From Symsagittifera roscoffensis (Eukaryota; Xenacoelomorpha; Acoela; Convolutidae): a DNA stretch of 64,000 nucleotides. Shown in pieces: positions 1 through 11,324 of this stretch (position 1 is its first letter; every line of letters begins with the position of its first letter). The position numbers and the translations under genes were made by a program. The stretch is from contig NC_087069.1 of the NCBI RefSeq assembly GCF_963678635.1, positions 31,352,776 through 31,416,775 of the forward strand, in the 5' to 3' direction. The notes beneath the pieces are model-generated. The model was not told the origin of the DNA. It did not search any database and saw only the letters and a program-made list of their open reading frames with translations.

Positions 1-937
1 TCCGTTCCTTGTAGAACTGGCTCAAGTATTTGAAGCTGTCTTCCTTTATATCTCCTCGGATCCACTTGGTGAGGTTGCTGGTCATTTTGTCGTCATCTAG
101 CCTTTACATGCTCTTTCAGTGCCATCATTTGTCCGTTTAGTTCTCCCAGGTTGTGGTTGTGGATATCATCCTTGAGCTTGACGCATACTATTCCTCTCAA
201 TACCTCTCTATCACCTTCCGGCTCTAGATTAGTCCTGATTTTTGGACTGCATGATAGTTCACTGGATGGTTTTCCCGACGACACCGCTATCATCACCAAT
301 TCTTCTCTCTGGTCATGTCATGATAATCCAAATTGTATGTTCCGGAAAAGGGGTCAGTCTGCAATTCACTGTCCTGATTCCTTCTTTTTTCTTCCGCTAG
401 TATCATGCAGAGGCTTTCTTGCTCACTTCGACTTTCCGCTGAATCTTCGCCCATTTTTCTCTCCGGAAAAAATTTCATCTTCACCTTCCTCCTCATTCGG
501 CAACCTCTTTCCGTACTCTTGATGTGTTCCGAGTTCTTCAGCCTCCTCCCTATACGACATTTTCTTCCTCCGTAGCGTTGTTTGCTTGAGTATTCCTTCT
601 GGGATATTCTCGACTAGCGTTCGAACCAGCTTTTTGCTCTCTGGATCCCCGGTTTTCAGGGAGTTTTTATCATCTGGGACCTTCTCCTTTCTCATTATTG
701 TAAATTCTGATTTATCGTCTCTTCTTGTCGAGACCACAGGTTTGTCATCGGCCAGTTTCTGAAGCAACCCCATCAAATCCTGTCCCGCCGTTACCTTTCC
801 TTTTTCAACTTTGTCTAGGTCGTAACCCTTCGCTTTCAGAATTCTTGTTTCTTTAGAATTCTTGTCTCTTTAGAATTCTTGTTTCCTGGAACCCTGTCGG
901 CAATTCTGGGTGATCCTCGATCGGTTTGCCTGATTTA
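1..937 (-). pseudogene. Gypsy RNase H-integrase spacer, alpha type (partial, left edge)
   Basis: This stretch matches 7940-8876 essentially base for base. It carries open pieces at 423-776, 293-496 and 93-299 in different minus-strand frames. Their products are charged (rich in Lys, Glu and Arg) and lie between RNase H and integrase in the complete order. The function of the spacer is unknown and I see no catalytic motif. The three pieces overlap in different frames, so the original reading frame is broken. The left window edge cuts the integrase that should follow. Confidence 0.7.
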
Positions 938-1050
938 CCTCAACCAGATTTGCCTGATTTACACTCAATAATTACCTCAACCAGATCAACACTCAAGAAT
1001 TACCTCAACCAGATTAACACTCAAGGATTACCTCAACCACATTAATACTC
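938..1050. repeat. Junction minisatellite J1
   Basis: About four degenerate copies of a 28-30 bp unit containing ACTCAAGAATTACCTCAACC. The motif TTTGCCTGATTTA occurs at 925-937 and again at 949-961, bracketing the first repeat. The same block recurs at 2821-2933 and 8877-8989. Confidence 0.85.
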
Positions 1051-1069
1051 AAGAAAATTCTTTCTCCGT

Positions 1070-1860
1070 TAACGATTACCGAAAACTGGGTGATGTTCTT
1101 GCTTCTGTAACTCCTATTTCACTTAACATCATGAAGAGACTGAGCCCCGTTTTTGAGTGTTGCGTGCTGTTTTACGTCCCTACCACTGCGGCAGATATTT
1201 GTCCCAGTCTGTCATATACCCCGAGCAGTATACCCTGAGCATATTCACTAGCGTTCTGTTCTGCTTCTCCACTAGACCATTCGTTTGTGGATGATCGGTC
1301 GTCGAATGTGTTTTTGCAACGTGTGATCTTCTCTTGAGTTCTTTCGTCAGGTCCCCACGAGGGCTTTCCGATTATCCGATTGGAAGGTCATCGGACAAAC
1401 ATACCGTGGTATCCAGTACGTTATCAAGTGATCATAAGTTACTTCCGCCGAGGCTGTCCGACATGGTTCTGCTTCCGCCAGTTTCGTAAAGTTATCAATA
1501 ATTACCAGTATCTGAATATACCCAGAGTCTGTCATGATGATGGTCTATCTGCACAACTTCGTTAAATTCCGAGCTTTCCACAGACTTGAGAGGGATTTTC
1601 CTTTTCTGGAATCCTTCACCTGCAAACACTACAAGCATGCGTTGACCCACCTTTCTTCAGCTCTCCCCATTCCTGGCCATTCAAATCGATGTAGTATTCT
1701 TAATTACAGCTTGTCTATACCTTGATGTCCCATCTGATCGTGCGATCCGAACAACAACTCCGTTTGATAAAGCTGCGTTAATATGATGAGATTATGCTTG
1801 TGTAAAATCCTCTCTTAATCTCTTTTCCTGCAAGTCACCTGGACATCTGCTGTGTGGTAG
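1070..1860 (-). pseudogene. Gypsy integrase, beta type, frameshifted
   Basis: The open piece 1347-1535 contains the central part of the integrase core, including FQSDN with the second catalytic Asp. Compared with the alpha copy at 7239-7739 it has lost 8 bp just upstream of the MTDSGY segment, and one C near 1353. Both changes break the frame, separating the first Asp and the final Glu from the rest. It cannot encode a complete DDE integrase. Confidence 0.8.
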
Positions 1861-1975
1861 AGTAAGTCCTTCCGTTCCTTGTAGAACTGGCTCAAGATTT
1901 TGTAGCTGTCTTCCTCCATATCTCCTCTCTCTTCCACTCGTGTTTGGATCCACTTAGTTGCTGGTCATTTTGTCG

Positions 1976-2820
1976 TCATCTAGCCTTTACATGCTCTTTC
2001 AGTGCCATCATTTGTCCGTTTAATTCTCCCAGTTTGTGGTTGTGGATATCATCCTTGAGCTTGACGCATATTATCCTTCTCAAGGCCTCTCTATCACCTT
2101 CTGGATCTAGATTAGTCCTGATGTTTGGACTGCATGATAGTTCACTGGATGGTTTTCCCGACGACACCGCTATCATCACCAATTCTTCTCTCTGTTCATG
2201 TCATGATAATCCAAATTGTATGTTCCGGAAAAGGGGTCAGTCTGCAATTCACTGTCCTGATTCCTTCTTTTTTCTTCCGCTAGTATCATGCAGAGGCTTT
2301 CTTGCTCACTTCGACTTTCCGCTGAATCTTCGCCCATTTTTCTCTCCGGAAAAAATTTCATCTTCACCTTCCTCCTCATTCGGCAACCTCTTTCCGTACT
2401 CTTGATGTGTTCCGAGTTCTTCAGCCTCCTCCCTATACGACATTTTCTTCCTCCGTAGCGTTGTTTGCTTGAGTATTCCTTCTGGGATATTCTCGACTAG
2501 CGTTCGAACCAGCTTTTTGCTCTCTGGATCCCCGGTTTTCAGGGAGTTTTTATCATCTGGGACCTTCTCCTTTCTCATTATTGTAAATTCTGATTTATCG
2601 TCTCTTCTTGTCGAGACCACAGGTTTGTCATCGGCCAGTTTCTGAAGCAACCCCATCAAATCCTGTCCCGCCGTTACCTTTCCTTTTTCAACTTTGTCTA
2701 GGTCGTAACCCTTCGCTTTCAGAATTCTTGTTTCTTTAGAATTCTTGTCTCTTTAGAATTCTTGTTTCCTGGAACCCTGTCGGCAATTCTGGGTGATCCT
2801 CGATCGGTTTGCCTGATTTA
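1976..2820 (-). pseudogene. Gypsy RNase H-integrase spacer, beta type
   Basis: Open pieces at 2306-2659, 2176-2379 and 1976-2182 correspond to those of the alpha spacer but with consistent substitutions in the last piece (for example NIRTNLDPEG instead of KIRTNLEPEG). A short triplicated motif around TTTAGAATTCTTGT lies near its right end (2720-2771). The product function is unknown. Confidence 0.65.
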
Positions 2821-2952
2821 CCTCAACCAGATTTGCCTGATTTACACTCAATAATTACCTCAACCAGATCAACACTCAAGAATTACCTCAACCAGATTAA
2901 CACTCAAGGATTACCTCAACCACATTAATACTCAAGAAAATTCTTTCTCCGT

Positions 2953-3750
2953 TAACGATTACCGAAAACTGGGTGATGTTCTTGCTTCTGTAACTCCTAT
3001 TTCACTTAACATCATGAAGAGACTGAGCCCCGTTTTTGAGTGTTGCGTGCTGTTTTACGTCCCTACCACTGCGGCAGATATTTGTCCCAGTCTGTCATAT
3101 ACCCCGAGCAGTATACCCTGAGCATATTCACTAGCGTTCTGTTCTGCTTCTCCACTAGACCATTCGTTTGTGGATGATCGGTCGTCGAATGTGTTTTTGC
3201 AACGTGTGATCTTCTCTTGAGTTCTTTCGTCAGGTCCCCACGAGGGCTTTCCGATTATCCGATTGGAAGGTCATCGGACAAACATACCGTGGTATCCAGT
3301 ACGTTATCAAGTGATCATAAGTTACTTCCGCCGAGGCTGTCCGACATGGTTCTGCTTCCGCCAGTTTCGTAAAGTTATCAATAATTACCAGTATCTGAAT
3401 ATACCCAGAGTCTGTCATGATGATGGTCTATCTGCACAACTTCGTTAAATTCCGAGCTTTCCACAGACTTGAGAGGGATTTTCCTTTTCTGGAATCCTTC
3501 ACCTGCAAACACTACAAGCATGCGTTGACCCACCTTTCTTCAGCTCTCCCCATTCCTGGCCATTCAAATCGATGTAGTATTCTTAATTACAGCTTGTCTA
3601 TACCTTGATGTCCCATCTGATCGTGCGATCCGAACAACAACTCCGTTTGATAAAGCTGCGTTAATATGATGAGATTATGCTTGTGTAAAATCCTCTCTTA
3701 ATCTCTTTTCCTGCAAGTCACCTGGACATCTGCTGTGTGGTAGAGTAAGT
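2953..3750 (-). pseudogene. Gypsy integrase, beta type, frameshifted (copy 2)
   Basis: The open piece is at 3230-3418, and its translation is identical to that of the beta integrase at 1347-1535. It carries the same 8-bp deletion and 1-bp deletion. It is fused on the right to the beta spacer and on the left to minisatellite J2. Confidence 0.8.
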
Positions 3751-3858
3751 CCTTCCGTTCCTTGTAGAACTGGCTCAAGATTTTGTAGCTGTCTTCCTCC
3801 ATATCTCCTCTCTCTTCCACTCGTGTTTGGATCCACTTAGTTGCTGGTCATTTTGTCG

Positions 3859-4703
3859 TCATCTAGCCTTTACATGCTCTTTCAGTGCCATCATTTGTCC
3901 GTTTAATTCTCCCAGTTTGTGGTTGTGGATATCATCCTTGAGCTTGACGCATATTATCCTTCTCAAGGCCTCTCTATCACCTTCTGGATCTAGATTAGTC
4001 CTGATGTTTGGACTGCATGATAGTTCACTGGATGGTTTTCCCGACGACACCGCTATCATCACCAATTCTTCTCTCTGTTCATGTCATGATAATCCAAATT
4101 GTATGTTCCGGAAAAGGGGTCAGTCTGCAATTCACTGTCCTGATTCCTTCTTTTTTCTTCCGCTAGTATCATGCAGAGGCTTTCTTGCTCACTTCGACTT
4201 TCCGCTGAATCTTCGCCCATTTTTCTCTCCGGAAAAAATTTCATCTTCACCTTCCTCCTCATTCGGCAACCTCTTTCCGTACTCTTGATGTGTTCCGAGT
4301 TCTTCAGCCTCCTCCCTATACGACATTTTCTTCCTCCGTAGCGTTGTTTGCTTGAGTATTCCTTCTGGGATATTCTCGACTAGCGTTCGAACCAGCTTTT
4401 TGCTCTCTGGATCCCCGGTTTTCAGGGAGTTTTTATCATCTGGGACCTTCTCCTTTCTCATTATTGTAAATTCTGATTTATCGTCTCTTCTTGTCGAGAC
4501 CACAGGTTTGTCATCGGCCAGTTTCTGAAGCAACCCCATCAAATCCTGTCCCGCCGTTACCTTTCCTTTTTCAACTTTGTCTAGGTCGTAACCCTTCGCT
4601 TTCAGAATTCTTGTTTCTTTAGAATTCTTGTCTCTTTAGAATTCTTGTTTCCTGGAACCCTGTCGGCAATTCTGGGTGATCCTCGATCGGTTTGCCTGAT
4701 TTA
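3859..4703 (-). pseudogene. Gypsy spacer, beta type (copy 2)
   Basis: Open pieces at 4189-4542, 4059-4262 and 3859-4065 have translations identical to the beta spacer at 1976-2820. Here the spacer continues on the right into RNase H at 4704, showing its natural position between RNase H and integrase. Confidence 0.65.
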
Positions 4704-4708
4704 TCGAG

Positions 4709-5268
4709 TCATCTCGTGAGTGGTAACCTATCGTACGTTACCTTGTCCATAAACGAGGTTCCATCTTTTATTTCAGGCCTATCAGCCTCCCTCTGTTCTT
4801 GCCTCTCGTAGAATTCCGGTTTTTTAATCAAGCTGTCGGCATTTTGGAGTTTATCTCTCGTCTTGTGCTCGATTATCATGTTGTATTCGTCCAGCTGTAC
4901 TATCCATCTCCCGATGTAGCTTTGGTTCATTGATTATGTCTTCAGCCAGCTGAGTGCCCTGTTGTCGACCCGTAGTTTAAAAGGCCCGCTGCCCAAATAC
5001 ACCCTGTTTTTTCCACAAAAATGACTACTGCAAACATCTCTGCTTTTGGTGCCCCGTATTTTATATCCGTGTCACTCAAGACTTTACTACCATTAACTAT
5101 CGGCCTCAAGACAGTCCTACCCTTCCATTCTTGTTCTTGATGTGGTATGCCAGAGATCGCTACCACCGATGCATCTGTGTCTGGAACGTACATGACTTTT
5201 TCTGTCGGCATGCCCAACACTGGAGGCATGTTAAGATTTGTCGGCATGCCCAAAACCAAGAAATTCAT
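4709..5268 (-). pseudogene. Gypsy RNase H domain
   Basis: Two open pieces. The first (4942-5268) has YVPDTDASVVAIS, the usual start of a Gypsy RNase H with its first Asp, followed by GSKVLSDTDIKYGAPKAEMFAV, which matches the second conserved block. The second (4709-4930) ends with IGRWIVQLDEYNMIIEHKTRDK and then NADSL, the typical RNase H end. The frame changes between the pieces near 4935, so the domain is broken. In an intact element it would remove the RNA strand of the RNA-DNA hybrid during reverse transcription. It follows directly from RT at 5269. Confidence 0.85.
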
Positions 5269-5886
5269 CTATTGATGCTCAGTTTTTGGCGACTTCCAAA
5301 CCAGAGCTGCTTCTGCCGCATCCGGAACTGCTCGAATGCCATGTTTATCTACCATCTTGCCCAGGTATTTTGTCGAGTCCTTTAGAAAATCACATCCTGC
5401 GGGTTTACACTTCAGTCCTGCCTTCTTCATACATGAAAACACTTCGTCCAGTGGCCTGATTTGCTCCTTTACTGTACGTGTTGCAATCACCACGTCGCCC
5501 ACTTTACACATCACCAAGTTGCCATACCTCTTCGTCACACTTGTTAGTGCCTGTGCCATTAGTCTCTGAAATGTGGCTGTCGCATTGCACAGGCCAAAGG
5601 GCATCCTTTTTTACTGGAATAATCCCAGCTGGCAAGCAAACCCCGTTTTTCCCCTATTTTGTTTGCTAAGCGGCACCTGCCAAAAAGCCGACACCAGATC
5701 AAAAGTTGTGAAAAACTTTGCATCCCCCATTTTCGAGAGACTCTCATCTTTTGTAGGTATGGCATAGCCATCCTTCACCGTGAGGGACTTCAAATATCGA
5801 AAGTCACAGCTAAATCTATGTTGGTCTCCCTTCTTTTTGGCCATTACTACTCCACGCGCCCAATGTGATTTGGATGGTTCTATCAT
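5269..5886 (-). pseudogene. Gypsy reverse transcriptase domain
   Basis: The N-terminal piece (5611-5886) contains TTFDLVSAFWQVPL, motif A with the first catalytic Asp. The C-terminal piece (5269-5604) begins with MPFGLCNATATFQRLM, motif B, and continues to KYLGKMVDKHGIR, the thumb-side block. A frameshift separates them near 5605. The catalytic YxDD box is replaced by CKVGDVV: Tyr is Lys and the first Asp is Gly. The enzyme would lack an essential metal ligand even if the frame were intact. The same change occurs in all copies, including the rightmost one. Confidence 0.9.
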
Positions 5887-5925
5887 ATTATACTCTAGTA
5901 TCTACATGCATTCGATTTGTTTGGG

Positions 5926-6732
5926 TCATGCACCTCGCCCCCTCCCTATGCCGTAGCAACGACCGATGTCCGCTTTAGGTCTGGAAAAAACATCTTGGTT
6001 CCTATCTAGCACGTCCTTGATGGCTTCGAGCTGTTCGTCCGCTACCTCCCTCCTTAAATATTCAATTTCTGGCAATACCGTTTTATCCAATTCTAATTCC
6101 TCTTGTGAGGGTCTTTCCGGAACGTTCGAACTGCTCGAAAGCTCATCGTCTGTTTCTGATTTAGGGGAATTTATTAGACCGGACGAAAATTTAAATTTTT
6201 TCAATCTGCTCAAGATACAAATATAGTCCCTGTGGTTCGGTTAATCAATAAATTCATATTTATTCAATTTTTCAGCCATTTCATACTTATTTTTCACCGG
6301 CAGTGCGTATCCCAGTTTCCTCTCCCTCTGGATTGTAATTGGTATATCAAGAGTATTCAGCAAGACACTGACGCAGAGGCAACTCTTGGTGATCCAGATT
6401 GATCTTCTTACAATAGCAGCACTTTGACTATTCGGTTTCGATACTATACATACTTGTTTGTTGTCACCTAGTTATTTATAGTTCTTCATTCTCAATTTTA
6501 ACATTGCAGCCTCGTTTGCTTTCAATCTCAACCTCCTACTCAAGAAAACTGGAGCTTTATTCTCATTCGCCATGTTTAAATTTAACGGTTTAATTACGTA
6601 CTTCCTTTCCGGATTTCGAATCCTGAACATCGCATTGTTTAGATCAATCCTTACATCAAAATTCATAATGAAATCTCTGCCTAAAACCAATTGATTTGAC
6701 TTGTCTAGATTTTCCACCACCAGAAAAATCAT
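5926..6732 (-). pseudogene. Gypsy protease C-terminus and protease-RT linker
   Basis: The piece 6472-6732 contains NQLVLGRDFIMNFDV, which matches the end of a retropepsin fold (LGRDF type). The piece 5926-6213 ends with DVLDRNQDVFSRPKADIG, the usual sequence just before Gypsy RT. The region between (6214-6471) is out of frame here but open in the right-hand copy (16164-16808). The protease active site itself is missing from the array units. Confidence 0.75.
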
Positions 6733-6833
6733 CCACAGGTTGCGTTCCCCCAGATTGGGAGCTGATATTGGTGTCCTGCAAGAACCCTCACTGTTTCATT
6801 ATTTGCCGCTGACAGCCGTTTTCTTGAGTCTCA

Positions 6834-7046
6834 AGCCGACCATCAACACCGCCTCGGTCGCCGACTCTCTGCACTCTCCGTCTGACTCTAACTGCAGGAT
6901 AGCGTTAAACATCACCGCCAGCATCTCGTCCACTTGTGTGTGATCAAGATCCCTCGAGCGCCTGTACAGCTCATCGAGCGTGGCTTCTTGAATTCCGCTG
7001 GCACGGGTTTCCAAAAACGATCTGCCATTGCTTTTCTCACCTGTCC
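6834..7046 (-). other. GC-rich segment of unknown origin fused to protease
   Basis: Up to about 6833 the unit follows the right-hand Gypsy copy, but after CTTGAGTCT the two differ completely. Here about 210 bp of GC-richer sequence follows, ending at the minisatellite. It is open on the minus strand (6799-7083), with a regular-looking segment around LDELYRRSRDLDHTQVDEML. I do not recognise it. It is absent from the right-hand parental copy, where the protease active site lies instead. Confidence 0.6.
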
Positions 7047-7110
7047 AACACTCAAAAATTACCTCAACCAGATTAACACTCAAGAATTACCTCAACCACA
7101 TTAATACTCA
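7047..7110. repeat. Junction minisatellite J3
   Basis: Two to three copies of the CACTCAAGAATTACCTCAACC-type unit, shorter than in J1, J2 and J4. It joins the GC-rich segment to the integrase end. Confidence 0.8.
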
Positions 7111-7238
7111 AGAAAATTCTTTCTCAGTTAACGATTACCGAAAACTGGGTGATGTTCTTGCTTCTGTAACTCCTATTTCACTTAACATCATGAAGAGACT
7201 GAGCCCCGTTTTTGAGTGTTGCGTGCTATTGTACGTCC

Positions 7239-8024
7239 CTACCACTGCGGCAGATATTTGTCCCAGTCTGTCATATACCCCGAGCAGTTTACCCTGAGCA
7301 TATTCACTAGCGTTCTGTTCTGCTTCTCCACTAGACCATTCGGTTGTGGATAATAGGTCGTCGAATGTGTTTGGGCAACGTGGGATCTTCTCATGAGTTC
7401 TTTCGTCAGGTCCCCCACGAGGACTTTCCCATTATCCGATTGGAAGGTCATGGGACAACCATACCGTGGTATCCAGTACGTTATCAAGTGATCATAAGTT
7501 TCTTCCGCCGAGGCTGTCTGACATGGTTCCGTTTCCGCCGGTTTCGTAAAGTTATCAATAATTACCAGTATCTGATTATACCCAGAGTCTGTCATGCAGA
7601 TCTTCTGATGGTCTATCTGCACAACTTCTTTAAATTCCGAGCTTTCCACAGACTTGAGAGGGAATTCACTTTTTCTGGAATCCTTCATCTGCAAACACGA
7701 CAAGCATGCGTTGACCCACCTTTCTTCAGCTCTCCTCATTCCTGGCCATTCAAATCGATGTAGTGTTTTTTATTGCACCTTGTTTATACCTTGATGTCCC
7801 ATCTGATCGTGCGATCCGAACAACAACTCCGTTTGATAAAGCTGGGGTAATATGATGAGATTATGCTTGTGTAATATCCTCTCTTCATCTCTTTTCCTGC
7901 AAGCCACTACGACATCTGCTGTGTGGTAGAGTAAGTCCTTCCGTTCCTTGTAGAACTGGCTCAAGTATTTGAAGCTGTCTTCCTTTATATCTCCTCGGAT
8001 CCACTTGGTGAGGTTGCTGGTCAT
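7239..8024 (-). pseudogene. Gypsy integrase, alpha type, catalytic core intact
   Basis: Two pieces. The N-terminal piece (7770-8024, 84 aa) ends with SHDQMGHQGINKVQ, the His pair of the HHCC zinc-binding domain. The core piece (7239-7739, 166 aa) has CLSC at residues 12-15, completing HHCC, then catalytic Asp43 (VQIDHQKI), Asp102 (FQSDNGK) and Glu138 (GLVEKQN). Asp102 and Glu138 have 35 residues between them, the DD35E arrangement. The two pieces are out of frame near 7740-7770. The C-terminal part is cut by the junction at 7110. The core is the best preserved domain of the array, but a complete enzyme is not encoded. Confidence 0.88.
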
Positions 8025-8031
8025 TTTGTCG

Positions 8032-8876
8032 TCATCTAGCCTTTACATGCTCTTTCAGTGCCATCATTTGTCCGTTTAGTTCTCCCAGGTTGTGGTTGTG
8101 GATATCATCCTTGAGCTTGACGCATACTATTCCTCTCAATACCTCTCTATCACCTTCCGGCTCTAGATTAGTCCTGATTTTTGGACTGCATGATAGTTCA
8201 CTGGATGGTTTTCCCGACGACACCGCTATCATCACCAATTCTTCTCTCTGGTCATGTCATGATAATCCAAATTGTATGTTCCGGAAAAGGGGTCAGTCTG
8301 CAATTCACTGTCCTGATTCCTTCTTTTTTCTTCCGCTAGTATCATGCAGAGGCTTTCTTGCTCACTTCGACTTTCCGCTGAATCTTCGCCCATTTTTCTC
8401 TCCGGAAAAAATTTCATCTTCACCTTCCTCCTCATTCGGCAACCTCTTTCCGTACTCTTGATGTGTTCCGAGTTCTTCAGCCTCCTCCCTATACGACATT
8501 TTCTTCCTCCGTAGCGTTGTTTGCTTGAGTATTCCTTCTGGGATATTCTCGACTAGCGTTCGAACCAGCTTTTTGCTCTCTGGATCCCCGGTTTTCAGGG
8601 AGTTTTTATCATCTGGGACCTTCTCCTTTCTCATTATTGTAAATTCTGATTTATCGTCTCTTCTTGTCGAGACCACAGGTTTGTCATCGGCCAGTTTCTG
8701 AAGCAACCCCATCAAATCCTGTCCCGCCGTTACCTTTCCTTTTTCAACTTTGTCTAGGTCGTAACCCTTCGCTTTCAGAATTCTTGTTTCTTTAGAATTC
8801 TTGTCTCTTTAGAATTCTTGTTTCCTGGAACCCTGTCGGCAATTCTGGGTGATCCTCGATCGGTTTGCCTGATTTA
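8032..8876 (-). pseudogene. Gypsy spacer, alpha type (copy 2)
   Basis: Open pieces at 8362-8715, 8232-8435 and 8032-8238 have translations identical to those at 1-937. On the left, the frame breaks near 8025-8035 before the integrase zinc-binding piece. On the right it ends at the TTTGCCTGATTTA junction. Confidence 0.65.
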
Positions 8877-9008
8877 CCTCAACCAGATTTGCCTGATTTA
8901 CACTCAATAATTACCTCAACCAGATCAACACTCAAGAATTACCTCAACCAGATTAACACTCAAGAATTACCTCAACCACATTAATACTCAAGAAAATTCT
9001 TTCTCCGT

Positions 9009-9801
9009 TAACGATTACCGAAAACTGGGTGATGTTCTTGCTTCTGTAACTCCTATTTCACTTAACATCATGAAGAGACTGAGCCCCGTTTTTGAGTGTT
9101 GCGTGCTGTTTTACGTCCCTACCACTGCGGCAGATATTTGTCCCAGTCTGTCATATACCCCGAGCAGTATACCCTGAGCATATTCACTAGCGTTCTGTTC
9201 TGCTTCTCCACTAGACCATTCGTTTGTGGATGATCGGTCGTCGAATGTGTTTTTGCAACGTGTGATCTTCTCTTGAGTTCTTTCGTCAGGTCCCCACGAG
9301 GGCTTTCCGATTATCCGATTGGAAGGTCATCGGACAAACATACCGTGGTATCCAGTACGTTATCAAGTGATCATAAGTTACTTCCGCCGAGGCTGTCCGA
9401 CATGGTTCTGCTTCCGCCAGTTTCGTAAAGTTATCAATAATTACCAGTATCTGAATATACCCAGAGTCTGTCATGATGATGGTCTATCTGCACAACTTCG
9501 TTAAATTCCGAGCTTTCCACAGACTTGAGAGGGATTTTCCTTTTCTGGAATCCTTCACCTGCAAACACTACAAGCATGCGTTGACCCACCTTTCTTCAGC
9601 TCTCCCCATTCCTGGCCATTCAAATCGATGTAGTATTCTTAATTACAGCTTGTCTATACCTTGATGTCCCATCTGATCGTGCGATCCGAACAACAACTCC
9701 GTTTGATAAAGCTGCGTTAATATGATGAGATTATGCTTGTGTAAAATCCTCTCTTAATCTCTTTTCCTGCAAGTCACCTGGACATCTGCTGTGTGGTAGA
9801 G
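9009..9801 (-). pseudogene. Gypsy integrase, beta type (copy 3)
   Basis: The open piece 9286-9474 carries the same deletions as the other beta copies. It is preceded on the left by minisatellite J4 (8877-8989), which differs from J1 and J2 by a single base in one repeat. Confidence 0.8.
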
Positions 9802-9914
9802 TAAGTCCTTCCGTTCCTTGTAGAACTGGCTCAAGATTTTGTAGCTGTCTTCCTCCATATCTCCTCTCTCTTCCACTCGTGTTTGGATCCACTTAGTTGC
9901 TGGTCATTTTGTCG

Positions 9915-10759
9915 TCATCTAGCCTTTACATGCTCTTTCAGTGCCATCATTTGTCCGTTTAATTCTCCCAGTTTGTGGTTGTGGATATCATCCTTGAGCT
10001 TGACGCATATTATCCTTCTCAAGGCCTCTCTATCACCTTCTGGATCTAGATTAGTCCTGATGTTTGGACTGCATGATAGTTCACTGGATGGTTTTCCCGA
10101 CGACACCGCTATCATCACCAATTCTTCTCTCTGTTCATGTCATGATAATCCAAATTGTATGTTCCGGAAAAGGGGTCAGTCTGCAATTCACTGTCCTGAT
10201 TCCTTCTTTTTTCTTCCGCTAGTATCATGCAGAGGCTTTCTTGCTCACTTCGACTTTCCGCTGAATCTTCGCCCATTTTTCTCTCCGGAAAAAATTTCAT
10301 CTTCACCTTCCTCCTCATTCGGCAACCTCTTTCCGTACTCTTGATGTGTTCCGAGTTCTTCAGCCTCCTCCCTATACGACATTTTCTTCCTCCGTAGCGT
10401 TGTTTGCTTGAGTATTCCTTCTGGGATATTCTCGACTAGCGTTCGAACCAGCTTTTTGCTCTCTGGATCCCCGGTTTTCAGGGAGTTTTTATCATCTGGG
10501 ACCTTCTCCTTTCTCATTATTGTAAATTCTGATTTATCGTCTCTTCTTGTCGAGACCACAGGTTTGTCATCGGCCAGTTTCTGAAGCAACCCCATCAAAT
10601 CCTGTCCCGCCGTTACCTTTCCTTTTTCAACTTTGTCTAGGTCGTAACCCTTCGCTTTCAGAATTCTTGTTTCTTTAGAATTCTTGTCTCTTTAGAATTC
10701 TTGTTTCCTGGAACCCTGTCGGCAATTCTGGGTGATCCTCGATCGGTTTGCCTGATTTA
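9915..10759 (-). pseudogene. Gypsy spacer, beta type (copy 3)
   Basis: Open pieces at 10245-10598, 10115-10318 and 9915-10121 have translations identical to the beta spacer at 3859-4703. It continues into RNase H on the right. Confidence 0.65.
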
Positions 10760-10764
10760 TCGAG

Positions 10765-11324
10765 TCATCTCGTGAGTGGTAACCTATCGTACGTTACCTT
10801 GTCCATAAACGAGGTTCCATCTTTTATTTCAGGCCTATCAGCCTCCCTCTGTTCTTGCCTCTCGTAGAATTCCGGTTTTTTAATCAAGCTGTCGGCATTT
10901 TGGAGTTTATCTCTCGTCTTGTGCTCGATTATCATGTTGTATTCGTCCAGCTGTACTATCCATCTCCCGATGTAGCTTTGGTTCATTGATTATGTCTTCA
11001 GCCAGCTGAGTGCCCTGTTGTCGACCCGTAGTTTAAAAGGCCCGCTGCCCAAATACACCCTGTTTTTTCCACAAAAATGACTACTGCAAACATCTCTGCT
11101 TTTGGTGCCCCGTATTTTATATCCGTGTCACTCAAGACTTTACTACCATTAACTATCGGCCTCAAGACAGTCCTACCCTTCCATTCTTGTTCTTGATGTG
11201 GTATGCCAGAGATCGCTACCACCGATGCATCTGTGTCTGGAACGTACATGACTTTTTCTGTCGGCATGCCCAACACTGGAGGCATGTTAAGATTTGTCGG
11301 CATGCCCAAAACCAAGAAATTCAT
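10765..11324 (-). pseudogene. Gypsy RNase H domain (copy 2)
   Basis: Same two pieces and frame break as 4709-5268, with identical translations (10998-11324 and 10765-10986). Confidence 0.85.

Larger units (their letters stand above)
938..2820 (-). repeat. 1883-bp short array unit (minisatellite, beta integrase, beta spacer)
   Basis: The unit repeats with a period of 1883 bp: features at 1976, 2306 and 1347 recur at 3859, 4189 and 3230. It lacks the RNase H, RT and protease module present in the long units and joins the spacer directly to a minisatellite. It is flanked by the sequence TTTGCCTGATTTA. Confidence 0.9.
2821..8876 (-). repeat. 6056-bp higher-order repeat, copy 1
   Basis: Left to right it holds a minisatellite, beta integrase and beta spacer (2821-4703, 1883 bp), the RNase H-RT-protease module with a GC-rich tail (4704-7046, 2343 bp), then a shorter minisatellite, alpha integrase and alpha spacer (7047-8876, 1830 bp). 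Equivalent features recur exactly 6056 bp further on. I noticed only a handful of base differences between copies. Confidence 0.92.

Noticed and set aside
1944-2405. Plus-strand open frame of 153 codons repeated in the array
   Set aside because: It is antisense to the Gypsy spacer, and its conservation is explained by the near-identity of the array copies.
7239-7739. Integrase core as a domesticated host gene
   Set aside because: It is intact in the catalytic core, but it is cut off from its zinc domain by a frame break, lacks its C-terminal part, and is copied only as part of the array.
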